Below, in pieces: positions 15,787-22,317 of a stretch of DNA of 22,317 nucleotides. Within the stretch, counting starts at the first letter, position 1; every line of letters begins with the position of its first letter. Location: the NCBI GenBank assembly GCA_013151975.1, contig JAADHG010000011.1, positions 1 to 22,317 of the forward strand, read 5' to 3'. The position numbers and the translations under genes are program-made. The stretch is from Chlorobiota bacterium (GTDB lineage: Bacteria > Bacteroidota > Bacteroidia > Flavobacteriales > Flavobacteriaceae). The notes under the pieces are model-generated. The model saw nothing but the letters and a program-made list of their open reading frames with translations, did no database searches and was not told the DNA's origin.

Positions 15787-17945
15787 AGCGAGTTTTTGTA
15801 CATATAAAAAGGCATAAATTTAAGTCAGTAGTGATTTTAATATTAGTGACTGCATATTACTTTTGCTTGCCTAAACAATTATTTACAAGCCCAACAGCCA
15901 CTGTGATTGAAAGCAGTAAAGGAGAACTGTTAGGTGCTTATATTGCAAAAGATGGACAATGGCGCTTCCCATATAATGATAGTATTCCTGAGAAATTTAA
16001 ACAATGTATTGTTCTTTTTGAAGACGAATACTTTTATAAACATCCTGGTTTTAATCCTATTTCCATTTTTAAAGCATTAAAAGAAAACATCAGTTCTGGA
16101 ACTGTTAAACGAGGAGGGAGTACGCTTACGCAACAAACTATTAGACTATCACGAAGGGGAAAGGCAAGAAGCTATATCGAAAAATTTAAAGAAATTATTC
16201 TTGCAACACGATTAGAATTTAGATATAGTAAAGATAAAATTCTAGCTTTTTATACTAGTAATGCGCCTTTTGGAGGAAACGTTGTTGGTCTTGATGCGGC
16301 TTCATGGCGTTATTTTAATAGAAATGCAAACCATTTATCTTGGGCAGAAAGTGCTACGCTAGCAGTTTTACCTAATGCCCCAAGCTTAATCTATCCAGGG
16401 AAGAACCAAGAGCAATTATTAAAAAAACGAAACAGGCTCTTAAAAAAACTACTTGACAAAGAGGTTATCGATTCACTTACTTATAAGCTTTCAATTATCG
16501 AAAATTTGCCTCAAAAACCTTATCCTTTACCTCAAATTGCGCCTCATTTATTGCAAAAAGTAGCACAAACACATTATGGACAACGTGTAAAAACCTCCGT
16601 GAAAAGAGATTTACAAGAACAAACCAATGATATTGTCAAAAATCATTACAATCAACTACGTCAAAACGAAATTCACAATATTGCGGTATTAATTTTAGAT
16701 GTTAATACTCGAGAAGTGTTATCATATGTTGGCAATGCTCCAACAGATAAAACGCATCAAAAAAATGTTGATGTTATTAATAAACCGAGAAGCACGGGAA
16801 GTATTTTAAAGCCATTTTTATATGCTGCCATGTTAGATTCTGGTGAGTTACTCCCAAATACTTTGGTGCCAGATGTACCAACACAATTTGCAAGTTATAA
16901 TCCGCAAAATTATAATAAAGATTTTGATGGTGCAGTTACTGCAAAACGAGCATTATCGCGGTCTTTAAATGTGCCTTCGGTTAGGTTGTTGCAGCAATTT
17001 GGTTTAGATCGATTTTATCATTATCTAAAACAGTTGCAATTAAGAGACCTAAAGTACAATGCCAATCATTATGGCTTATCGCTTATTCTTGGAGGTGCCG
17101 AAAGTAACCTTTGGGATTTGTGTAAAAGTTATGCTGCCATGGCATCAACGCTGAATCATTTTGATGATAATTCAAGTCAATATTTCTCTAATGAATATAC
17201 AGAACCAACCTACTTAGCTGATTCTGAAATTGATTTTGGGAAATTATCTAACGAAAGACCCGTTTTTGATGCTGCTTCTATATACCTAACCTTTGAAAGC
17301 ATGAAAGAAGTTAACAGACCTGAAGGAAATGAAAATTGGCAGTTCTTTGATTCCTCCAAACAAATAGCTTGGAAAACAGGAACAAGCTTTGGTTTTAGAG
17401 ATGCTTGGGCAATTGGTGCAACAAAAAATTATGTGGTTGGTGTTTGGGTAGGTAATGCCGATGGCGAGGGACGACCAGGATTAGTTGGTGTACAAACTGC
17501 TGCTCCAATTTTGTTTGATGTGTTTGATGTGTTGCCTAATAGTGATTGGTTCTCAAAACCCTTTGATGAAATGCTGGAGATAGACATTTGTACAAAAAGC
17601 GGCTATCGTGCATCGGCAGTTTGCGAAGAAACCACTAAACAATTTGTACAATTAAGCGGATTAAAAACAAAGCCTTGTCCCTACCATATACTAGTACATT
17701 TAGATATTAATGGAGAATATCAAGTAAATTCGTCTTGTGAGTCTTTAAGCAACATCACTAATAAGTCATGGTTTGTTTTACCTCCTTTAATGGAGCATTA
17801 CTATAAAACTAAGAATCCGTTTTATAAACCCTTGCCTCCATTTAGAGCTGATTGTTCAGGAGAAGGAAGCATAACCATGCAATTTATTTATCCCAAAGCA
17901 TCCGGACAATTTTTCTTGCCTAAAGATTTCGATGGTAAATGGTAA
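15783..17945 (+). CDS. pbpC: Penicillin-binding protein 1C, C-terminally truncated by a 7-bp duplication
   Basis: A bifunctional class A peptidoglycan synthase of 720 residues. It has a short basic cytoplasmic tail, one membrane segment (about 15-29), a GT51 glycosyltransferase domain and a transpeptidase domain. The GT51 domain shows Glu80 in FEDEYFYKHPG, GGSTLTQQ at 111-118 and Glu145. The transpeptidase shows Ser340-x-x-Lys343, Ser394-Leu-Asn396 and KTGT at 531-534. The start is TTG at 15783, overlapping the previous TGA. An in-frame TAA lies two codons upstream and no ATG lies before the membrane segment, so this start is well supported. The BiPBP_C domain begins near residue 690 but breaks off at the stop at 17943-17945. 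Its remainder continues in another frame to 18141. Full length would be 783 residues. PBP1C is the known partner of bacterial A2M; catalytic domains are complete here, so activity may persist. Confidence 0.93.
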   Translation: MKRVFVHIKRHKFKSVVILILVTAYYFCLPKQLFTSPTATVIESSKGELLGAYIAKDGQWRFPYNDSIPEKFKQCIVLFEDEYFYKHPGFNPISIFKALKENISSGTVKRGGSTLTQQTIRLSRRGKARSYIEKFKEIILATRLEFRYSKDKILAFYTSNAPFGGNVVGLDAASWRYFNRNANHLSWAESATLAVLPNAPSLIYPGKNQEQLLKKRNRLLKKLLDKEVIDSLTYKLSIIENLPQKPYPLPQIAPHLLQKVAQTHYGQRVKTSVKRDLQEQTNDIVKNHYNQLRQNEIHNIAVLILDVNTREVLSYVGNAPTDKTHQKNVDVINKPRSTGSILKPFLYAAMLDSGELLPNTLVPDVPTQFASYNPQNYNKDFDGAVTAKRALSRSLNVPSVRLLQQFGLDRFYHYLKQLQLRDLKYNANHYGLSLILGGAESNLWDLCKSYAAMASTLNHFDDNSSQYFSNEYTEPTYLADSEIDFGKLSNERPVFDAASIYLTFESMKEVNRPEGNENWQFFDSSKQIAWKTGTSFGFRDAWAIGATKNYVVGVWVGNADGEGRPGLVGVQTAAPILFDVFDVLPNSDWFSKPFDEMLEIDICTKSGYRASAVCEETTKQFVQLSGLKTKPCPYHILVHLDINGEYQVNSSCESLSNITNKSWFVLPPLMEHYYKTKNPFYKPLPPFRADCSGEGSITMQFIYPKASGQFFLPKDFDGKW
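17932..17945 (+). repeat. Exact 7-bp tandem duplication (ATGGTAA x2) breaking pbpC
   Basis: ATGGTAA occurs at 17932-17938 and again at 17939-17945. Seven extra bases shift the frame by one and place TAA (17943-17945) in the pbpC frame. Removing one copy gives codons for DFDGNTNALILKIAH, joining the two reading frames seamlessly. Confidence 0.9.
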
Positions 17946-18141
17946 CACTAATGCACTCATTTTAAAAATTGCACATTCCAAGCCTGAAACAACTGTATTC
18001 TGGTATGTAGATAAAACCTTTATAGGAAGCACTAAGACTATTCACGATATGGCCATTTTGCCAAAAACAGGAAAACACCTAATTACTGTAGTAGATGAAT
18101 TAGGTAATGAAGTTAGTCGAAGAATAGAGATTTTGGAATAG
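17932..18141 (+). pseudogene. pbpC: Displaced 3' end of pbpC (rest of BiPBP_C domain)
   Basis: An open frame of 69 codons whose residues 5-69 (NTNALILKIAHSKPETTVFW and onward to a GKHLITVVDELGNEVSRRIE ending) look like the end of the PBP1C C-terminal BiPBP_C domain: WYVD, FIGST and a KTGKH...VVDE.GN pattern. It is out of frame with the main pbpC frame because of the upstream tandem duplication. It opens with an ATG created by that duplication, overlapping the pbpC stop by 14 bases. Reinitiation might make a small separate protein, but it would lack a signal peptide and stay in the cytoplasm, so a function of its own is unlikely. The frame has no further lesions, which suggests a recent event. 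Its TAG abuts the stop of the convergent gene with no spacer. Confidence 0.85.
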
Positions 18142-18996
18142 TTAGTTTTTTATAACTGCTTTTAGAATACTATGGTCAGATTTAAAAGTGTTAATTTTCT
18201 CTACTGTTAATATTTCCAAATCCTTAGAAGCCCAAATATGATCTAATGAAAGTAAAGGGATATTCCATGGCCATGTTTCTCTAAACCCATTCCCTTTTTC
18301 GGAAAAGGCATGATTAAAATTATCTTTAAAATCTTTAAAATGAACAGATTCAAAAGGTGTGTTAAAATCTCCTAGAATAAGCGTTTTTTTGCTTTTATCT
18401 ATATTAAAAAAAAGGAAATCTAGCTCTTTCTTTCTAAAATTAAACATGCTTCCTGACAAATCTATAGCGTAAAAATTAAAGCCTCTAACTTTAAAATTTA
18501 TTATCGTAGAATTATTTTCAGAGTTTATTTTATTTTTGACAGTTATCGGTGTTTTTGAAAAAATCCCTATTTCTTCTTTAGAAAGAAAAAAATAATTGTC
18601 AACATATTTTAATTTAACCTTTTTAATATCTTTTTCTCCACATTCTACTAAAATAAGAATGTCAGGAATGCTTTTTATCTCATTAAATGCGTCTTCAAAA
18701 TTTCTGTCACGAGATGCATTCCATAAAACTATCTCAATATGGCTTTCATTTATATTTGTCTCATTGTGTTTATAGCTTCTACTAATCCATATAACTGTTA
18801 ATATTAACGCTAATGCAATAATTTTTTTTGTGCTCTTCTTTATAAAAACCAATAATCCTATAATTAGTAAGATTATTATTGGGAGAGGAAATGTGTAAAA
18901 AATGAATGAAGACCAATAAAACTGGTCTTTAATAGTAAAGTTTATAACAATACTAAGTAAAACCACTATTATGTAAATTCTCTTAAAATAGTACAA
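18142..18996 (-). CDS. Membrane-anchored endonuclease/exonuclease/phosphatase-family protein
   Basis: A 284-residue protein with three predicted membrane segments (about 5-21, 29-52, 58-72) and then an EEP-fold domain. EEP residues visible are Asn93 (LWNAS), Glu118 (LILVECGE), Asp210 and Asn212 (LILGDFNTP), Asp252-His253 (LDHIW) and Asp274-His275 (KSDHS). The position where many EEP enzymes have a catalytic His reads AIDLSG (Asp179), so the mechanism or substrate may differ. The family cuts nucleic acid or phosphoester bonds in lipids and sugars; the actual substrate is unknown. The start appears to be TTG at 18996: a TAA lies two codons upstream and no ATG is available before the first membrane segment. 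It follows the CYTH gene by 42 bases on the same strand. Confidence 0.85.
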   Translation of the reverse strand: MYYFKRIYIIVVLLSIVINFTIKDQFYWSSFIFYTFPLPIIILLIIGLLVFIKKSTKKIIALALILTVIWISRSYKHNETNINESHIEIVLWNASRDRNFEDAFNEIKSIPDILILVECGEKDIKKVKLKYVDNYFFLSKEEIGIFSKTPITVKNKINSENNSTIINFKVRGFNFYAIDLSGSMFNFRKKELDFLFFNIDKSKKTLILGDFNTPFESVHFKDFKDNFNHAFSEKGNGFRETWPWNIPLLSLDHIWASKDLEILTVEKINTFKSDHSILKAVIKN

Positions 18997-19038
18997 ATTT
19001 TATGTTTTAATTATTCCTATTGTCTACTGTCTTTTTCC

Positions 19039-19509
19039 TTATTTCCAAGTATTAAAAGGGTGCTTACTTAATTGCGAATTATAATACTTTATATCTCCGG
19101 TAACTTCTTGCCCTAACCATTTTGGTTTTACTAATGTTTCGGTCTCAGAATTTAATTCAACTTCAGCAATTATTAATCCTCTATTGTCCCCAAAAAATTC
19201 ATCCACTTCAAAAATGTGTTTTCCAACCTTTACTTCGTACCGTATTTTATCAATGATACCCTTTTCGCAGAGTTTTAAAAGTGCTTCTGCATCTGTTTTT
19301 GAAATCTCTTTTTCCCATTCAAAACGTGACAATCCACCTATAGAAGACAATCCTTTTACGGTTATAAATCCTTTAGCTCCTTTTAGCCTCACTCTTACGG
19401 TTCGCTCTTTATCCGTATTTAAAAACCCTTGAATAATGTTAGTTTTTTTAAAGGCCTCATCTTTAAAAGCGTTTGAGTTTACTAGAAATTTGCGTTCTAT
19501 TTCTATCAT
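19039..19509 (-). CDS. CYTH-domain protein (putative triphosphatase)
   Basis: A 156-residue single-domain CYTH protein. It starts MIEIERKFLV, carrying the signature Glu3-x-Glu5-x-Lys7 that lines the tunnel fold and binds triphosphate and metal. Further family residues are RVRLKG near 40, GFITVKG, EWEKEI, IRYEVKVGKHIFEVDEFFGDNRGLIIAEVEL and a final DIKYYNSQLS. CYTH proteins act on triphosphates, for example inorganic triphosphatase or class IV adenylate cyclase; short bacterial forms are usually triphosphatases. I chose the ATG at 19509, since MIEIERKF is the typical start. An ATG at 19521 would add four residues and lies inside a small hairpin (19516-19531). It probably forms an operon with the EEP-family gene downstream. 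Confidence 0.92.
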   Translation of the reverse strand: MIEIERKFLVNSNAFKDEAFKKTNIIQGFLNTDKERTVRVRLKGAKGFITVKGLSSIGGLSRFEWEKEISKTDAEALLKLCEKGIIDKIRYEVKVGKHIFEVDEFFGDNRGLIIAEVELNSETETLVKPKWLGQEVTGDIKYYNSQLSKHPFNTWK

Positions 19510-19623
19510 GACATTTCCCATGAAAATGGGAGTCTTTTTATTGTTATTAAATCTTGCTACAACTTATCAATTTATTCTGAAACAAACTCCAATGGAAATC
19601 TTTTTTAATTTGTTCTCGATACA

Positions 19624-19645
19624 TTTTCTTTTTTAAAAAAGAAAA
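19624..19645. promoter_or_regulatory. Perfect 22-bp A/T-rich palindrome upstream of dinB
   Basis: Left arm TTTTCTTTTTT (19624-19634) and right arm AAAAAAGAAAA (19635-19645) form an exact palindrome in the 177-base gap between the divergent CYTH and dinB genes. It lies 42 bases before the dinB ATG. It might be a regulator site or simply homopolymer-rich DNA. It does not resemble a LexA box I know. The rest of the gap has no recognised element. Confidence 0.35.
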
Positions 19646-19686
19646 CACTCGAACTGACATCTATTTTAAAATTATAAATTTACAGT

Positions 19687-20784
19687 ATGTCTAACGATTT
19701 ACCAATACGAAAAATTATTCATGTAGATATGGATGCCTTTTACGCCTCTGTAGAACAAATGGATAATCCTGAACTTAAAGGAAAACCGTTAGCTGTTGGC
19801 GGTGGAGGGAAACGTGGGGTTATTAGTGCGGCGAGTTATGAAGCTCGGAAATATGGTGTAAAAAGCGCCATGGCAGGAAATTTAGCTATAAAATTATGCC
19901 CTCAACTCATTTTTGTAAGCCCAAGATTTGATAGATATAATGAGATTTCTAAACAAGTACGCAAAATATTTTTTGACTATACTGATTTGGTTGAACCCCT
20001 TTCTTTAGATGAAGCGTATCTTGATGTAACCAAAAACAAAAAGGGGAATCCTAGCGCATCACTAATTGCAAAAGACATTAGACAGCGCATTTTTAACGAG
20101 GTAGGTTTAACAGCTTCTGCGGGCATCTCTATTAATAAATTCATAGCCAAAGTAGCAAGTGATTACAATAAACCAAATGGCCAAAAAACTGTAAATCCTG
20201 AAGAAGTTGTCGGGTTTTTAGAACATCTCGATATTCGGAAATTCTATGGTATTGGTAAAGTTACTGCTGAGAAAATGTATCGAAAAGGCATTTTTACAGG
20301 GAGCGATTTAAAATCCAAAAGCTTAGATTTTTTAGAATCTAATTTTGGGAAATCTGGTAAATATTACTACTATGTTGTTAGAGGCATTCATAATAGTCCC
20401 GTAAAAACAAATCGTATTCGGAAATCACTTGCGGCTGAGCGTACGTTTTACGATAATTTGACAAGCGAAATATTTATGCTCGAGAAATTAGATCAAATTG
20501 CACAAGAAGTTTCTAAACGCTTATCAAAAAGTAAAGTAGCTGGTAGAACCATTACTCTTAAAATAAAATACAGTGATTTTACTTTGCAAACACGCAGTAA
20601 AACCTTGCCTTATTTTGTGAGTGATAATGCTATAATACTTGAAACCGCAAAGGATTTGTTGTATCAGGAAAAATTGGATAATTCAGTACGTTTATTGGGT
20701 ATTTCGCTATCTAATCTCAATACTGAAAAGGCTAAAAAACCAGAGCAAAAAAGTGTGAGCGTACAGTTAAAGTTTGAGTTTTAA
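19687..20784 (+). CDS. dinB: DNA polymerase IV (Y-family translesion polymerase)
   Basis: A 365-residue Y-family polymerase that copies past damaged bases. Metal-binding residues are visible: Asp14 in IHVDMDAFYASVE, and Asp108-Glu109 in PLSLDEAYLD. Tyr19 stands at the steric-gate position. Further marks are KRGVISAASYEARKYGVKSAM, the ASAGISINKFIAKVASD stretch and the helix-hairpin-helix region FYGIGKVTAEKMYRKGI, followed by the little-finger domain. The C-terminal SVQLKFEF resembles a QLxLF-type sliding-clamp binding motif. The length is normal for the family. It is transcribed alone, divergent from the CYTH gene. No LexA-type box was recognised, and no SOS neighbours are present. Confidence 0.96.
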   Translation: MSNDLPIRKIIHVDMDAFYASVEQMDNPELKGKPLAVGGGGKRGVISAASYEARKYGVKSAMAGNLAIKLCPQLIFVSPRFDRYNEISKQVRKIFFDYTDLVEPLSLDEAYLDVTKNKKGNPSASLIAKDIRQRIFNEVGLTASAGISINKFIAKVASDYNKPNGQKTVNPEEVVGFLEHLDIRKFYGIGKVTAEKMYRKGIFTGSDLKSKSLDFLESNFGKSGKYYYYVVRGIHNSPVKTNRIRKSLAAERTFYDNLTSEIFMLEKLDQIAQEVSKRLSKSKVAGRTITLKIKYSDFTLQTRSKTLPYFVSDNAIILETAKDLLYQEKLDNSVRLLGISLSNLNTEKAKKPEQKSVSVQLKFEF

Positions 20785-20897
20785 TATATCTGCTTCGTTG
20801 TCTTTATAGGAAAAACAGCTGAATTCGTTTAATCGTTTGTATAAGAATAGAAATCCTGATTAGCTTAAAATTGTAGTAACCTGAAGAAATTGCATAA
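20785..20897. other. Intergenic gap between dinB and the esterase gene
   Basis: This 113-base AT-rich gap shows no convincing terminator hairpin, no well-matched TAnnTTTG promoter and no RNA gene. Confidence 0.4.
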
Positions 20898-21899
20898 ATG
20901 ATACAGACAATAAAAAAAATATTTAAAATATTAGCACTATTTATTTTAGTTGGCTATTTAGCAAGTTGTCGTAAAACTGATATTGAAGTGACACCTATAC
21001 AAGTAGGGCTGTTTACGGAAAATATTACTGTTAATGGTATCATTAGAAGGTATGCAATATATATACCTAAAGGATTGGGAAACTCTTCTTATCCATTAAT
21101 ATTTGAATTGCACGGTGGAGGGGTATATATTGAAGACATGACTGGAGAAAGCGGGTTTAAAACACCGTATAAATTATGGATGAGCAAGGCAGATTCTGAA
21201 AAGTTCATTGTTATTTTTCCAGAAGGACTAAATGGTACATATGGCAAACCAACTTGGAATGATTGCAGAGCAAATGCAATGGTTAGTTCTACGGCTAATG
21301 ATGTTAATTTCATCTCAAAGCTAATTGATAAAATATCTGCTTCATATAACATTAATATTAATAGAATCTATGCGTCTGGAACTTCTAACGGAGGGATTAT
21401 GGCATTAAGACTTGCAGTAGAATTATCTGACAGAATTGCAGCAGTAGCAGCAACAGTATCTGCAATGGCAGACAGTTCAGAGTGTGGACAACCCATTAAT
21501 CCTATTTCAGTTTTATTTATGAACGGTACTGATGACAATAATTTACCCTATAATGGTGGAACGATAGGAAATCCTCCTAATCCAAACCACGGAACTGTTT
21601 TCTCAACAGAAACTTCTGTAAATATATGGACTACTTTTAATCAAACAGATACAATACCTAATGTCTATAATTTTCCTGATTTAGACCCTAATGATGGAGG
21701 AACAGTATTGAGATACATCTATTCAAATGGTAATGAAGGAACAGAGGTTGTTTTATATAAAGTTTTAGGCGGAGGCCATTCTGCCCCAAGTATTTTAGAA
21801 CAATACTCGTTATTGTTTGAGCAAAGTTTTGGCAGACAAAATCACGACATTGAAATGACTACTGAGGTTTGGATTTTTTTTAAGGATAAGACTTTATAA
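20898..21899 (+). CDS. LpqC/PHB-depolymerase-like esterase, lipoprotein
   Basis: A 333-residue alpha/beta hydrolase of the polyhydroxybutyrate-depolymerase-like (LpqC, feruloyl/acetyl esterase) family. The lipoprotein signal ends at YLASC with Cys24, so the enzyme should be anchored in the envelope. Visible features are the oxyanion motif ELHGGG at 70-75, nucleophile Ser163 in SGTSNGG, acid Asp213 in NGTDDNNLPY and His294 in GGGHSAP, a full catalytic triad. Two cysteines (123 and 196) might form a disulfide. The substrate could be an ester in plant or algal polysaccharide or a polyester; the sequence does not decide. It stands alone on the plus strand, with pyruvate kinase ending 22 bases beyond its stop. 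Confidence 0.9.
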   Translation: MIQTIKKIFKILALFILVGYLASCRKTDIEVTPIQVGLFTENITVNGIIRRYAIYIPKGLGNSSYPLIFELHGGGVYIEDMTGESGFKTPYKLWMSKADSEKFIVIFPEGLNGTYGKPTWNDCRANAMVSSTANDVNFISKLIDKISASYNININRIYASGTSNGGIMALRLAVELSDRIAAVAATVSAMADSSECGQPINPISVLFMNGTDDNNLPYNGGTIGNPPNPNHGTVFSTETSVNIWTTFNQTDTIPNVYNFPDLDPNDGGTVLRYIYSNGNEGTEVVLYKVLGGGHSAPSILEQYSLLFEQSFGRQNHDIEMTTEVWIFFKDKTL

Positions 21900-21921
21900 A
21901 CGATGTGTCTTAACTAACATT

Positions 21922-22317
21922 CTAAAAACTACAATTCGTAATTTCTGTTACACGCAACGTATTTACCATACCTTTATCTTGAATGGGCATTGCCGCCAAA
22001 CTAATTAGCATATCGCCAACTTCTAAATATCCTCTTTTACAAGCCATTGCGTTTACATCTTCAATGGTTTCGTCGGTACTTACAAACTTATCATAATAAA
22101 AGGCTTTCACTCCCCAAAGTAAGTTAAGTTGTGTAAGAATACGCCTGTTAGATGTAAACACCAAAATATGTGCATCTGGTCGCCATGCCGAAATTTGAAA
22201 TGCTGTATAACCACTATTAGTTAAAGTTGAAATGGCTTTGGCATTAATTTCATTTGCCATATGCGCTGCATGATAACAAATAGATTTTGTAATGTAACGA
22301 TTGGTTCTAATATGAGG
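21922..22317 (-). CDS. pyk: Pyruvate kinase, C-terminal part (cut by window edge)
   Basis: The reverse strand is open from the window edge to a stop at 21922, giving the last 132 residues of pyruvate kinase. The visible part begins PHIRTNRYITKSICYHAAHM and continues through AKAISTLTNSGYTAFQISAWRP, HILVFTSNRRILTQLNLLWGVKAFYYD and a GYLEVGDMLISLAAMPI...NTLRV end, which are C-terminal domain landmarks. The enzyme makes pyruvate and ATP from phosphoenolpyruvate and ADP in glycolysis. An internal Met at 22260 is not the start; the frame clearly continues upstream with conserved sequence. The catalytic domain lies outside the window. Confidence 0.95.
   Translation of the reverse strand, partial: PHIRTNRYITKSICYHAAHMANEINAKAISTLTNSGYTAFQISAWRPDAHILVFTSNRRILTQLNLLWGVKAFYYDKFVSTDETIEDVNAMACKRGYLEVGDMLISLAAMPIQDKGMVNTLRVTEITNCSF

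Noticed and set aside
17939..17945. Programmed ribosomal frameshift as the explanation for the pbpC split.
   Set aside because: No slippery heptamer or downstream stem-loop is evident, and the exact 7-bp duplication explains the frame change more simply.
19516..19531. Small hairpin (TCCCAT/ATGGGA) over the upstream ATG of the CYTH gene as a regulatory switch.
   Set aside because: The stem is only six base pairs and the likely start lies downstream at 19509; chance is a sufficient explanation.
19436..19636. Plus-strand frame of 66 codons antisense to the CYTH gene start and running toward dinB.
   Set aside because: It is mostly antisense to a well-supported gene and has no recognisable domain or signal.
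22258..22260. ATG at 22260 as the start of a short 112-residue protein.
   Set aside because: The upstream codons to the window edge are in frame and encode conserved pyruvate kinase sequence, so this is an internal Met.

Overview
The window looks like chromosomal DNA of a marine-type member of the Flavobacteriaceae (Bacteroidota). The DNA is AT-rich. Shine-Dalgarno sequences are largely absent. Several genes are hallmarks of the group: a MoxR/DUF58 'Bat' operon start, a DUF1501/DUF1800 pair, and a large lipoprotein alpha-2-macroglobulin with an acidic/Tyr-rich insert. The pyruvate kinase end reads like flavobacterial homologues as I remember them. This placement comes from recognising protein families, not from a database search. 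I saw no tRNA, rRNA, CRISPR array, insertion sequence, prophage or integrase.

Layout. 1-1227 (minus): the 5' end of a DUF58 gene, preceded by its MoxR AAA+ ATPase, with a small intergenic repeat between them. 1387-3422 (plus): an aldo/keto reductase, then an orphan AlbA_2 (Schlafen-type) protein. 3423-5977 (minus): a Tat-exported DUF1501 protein and its partner DUF1800 protein. 6076-7629 (minus): an ALDH7-type (aminoadipate semialdehyde) dehydrogenase ending in a strong palindromic terminator. 7754-8809 (plus): a lipoprotein isoaspartyl peptidase/asparaginase. 8944-18141 (plus): a cell-envelope cluster of alpha-2-macroglobulin lipoprotein, secreted SH3-domain protein, ABM-fold monooxygenase-like protein and penicillin-binding protein 1C. 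18142-19509 (minus): a membrane-anchored endonuclease/exonuclease/phosphatase-family protein and a CYTH-domain protein. 19687-21899 (plus): DNA polymerase IV and an LpqC/PHB-depolymerase-like esterase lipoprotein. 21922-22317 (minus): the C-terminal end of pyruvate kinase, cut by the window edge. No gene-free stretch exceeds about 170 bases.

The most notable observation is in the envelope cluster. The 3' end of pbpC is broken by an exact 7-bp tandem duplication (ATGGTAA twice, 17932-17945), which creates both an in-frame stop and a new ATG. Removing one copy in silico fuses the 720-codon frame to the following 65 codons and restores a 783-residue PBP1C with a complete C-terminal BiPBP_C domain. 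This could be a recent mutation, a reversible slippage site, or an assembly error. The A2M-PBP1C partnership is well known in bacteria: a thioester protease trap paired with a peptidoglycan repair synthase. Here it carries two extra genes, the second and third of which run into the next with overlapping codons, including a TTG start embedded in a TTGA overlap.

Apart from this I do not see a clearly new biological system. Several small perfect palindromes and repeats at gene borders are recorded separately.
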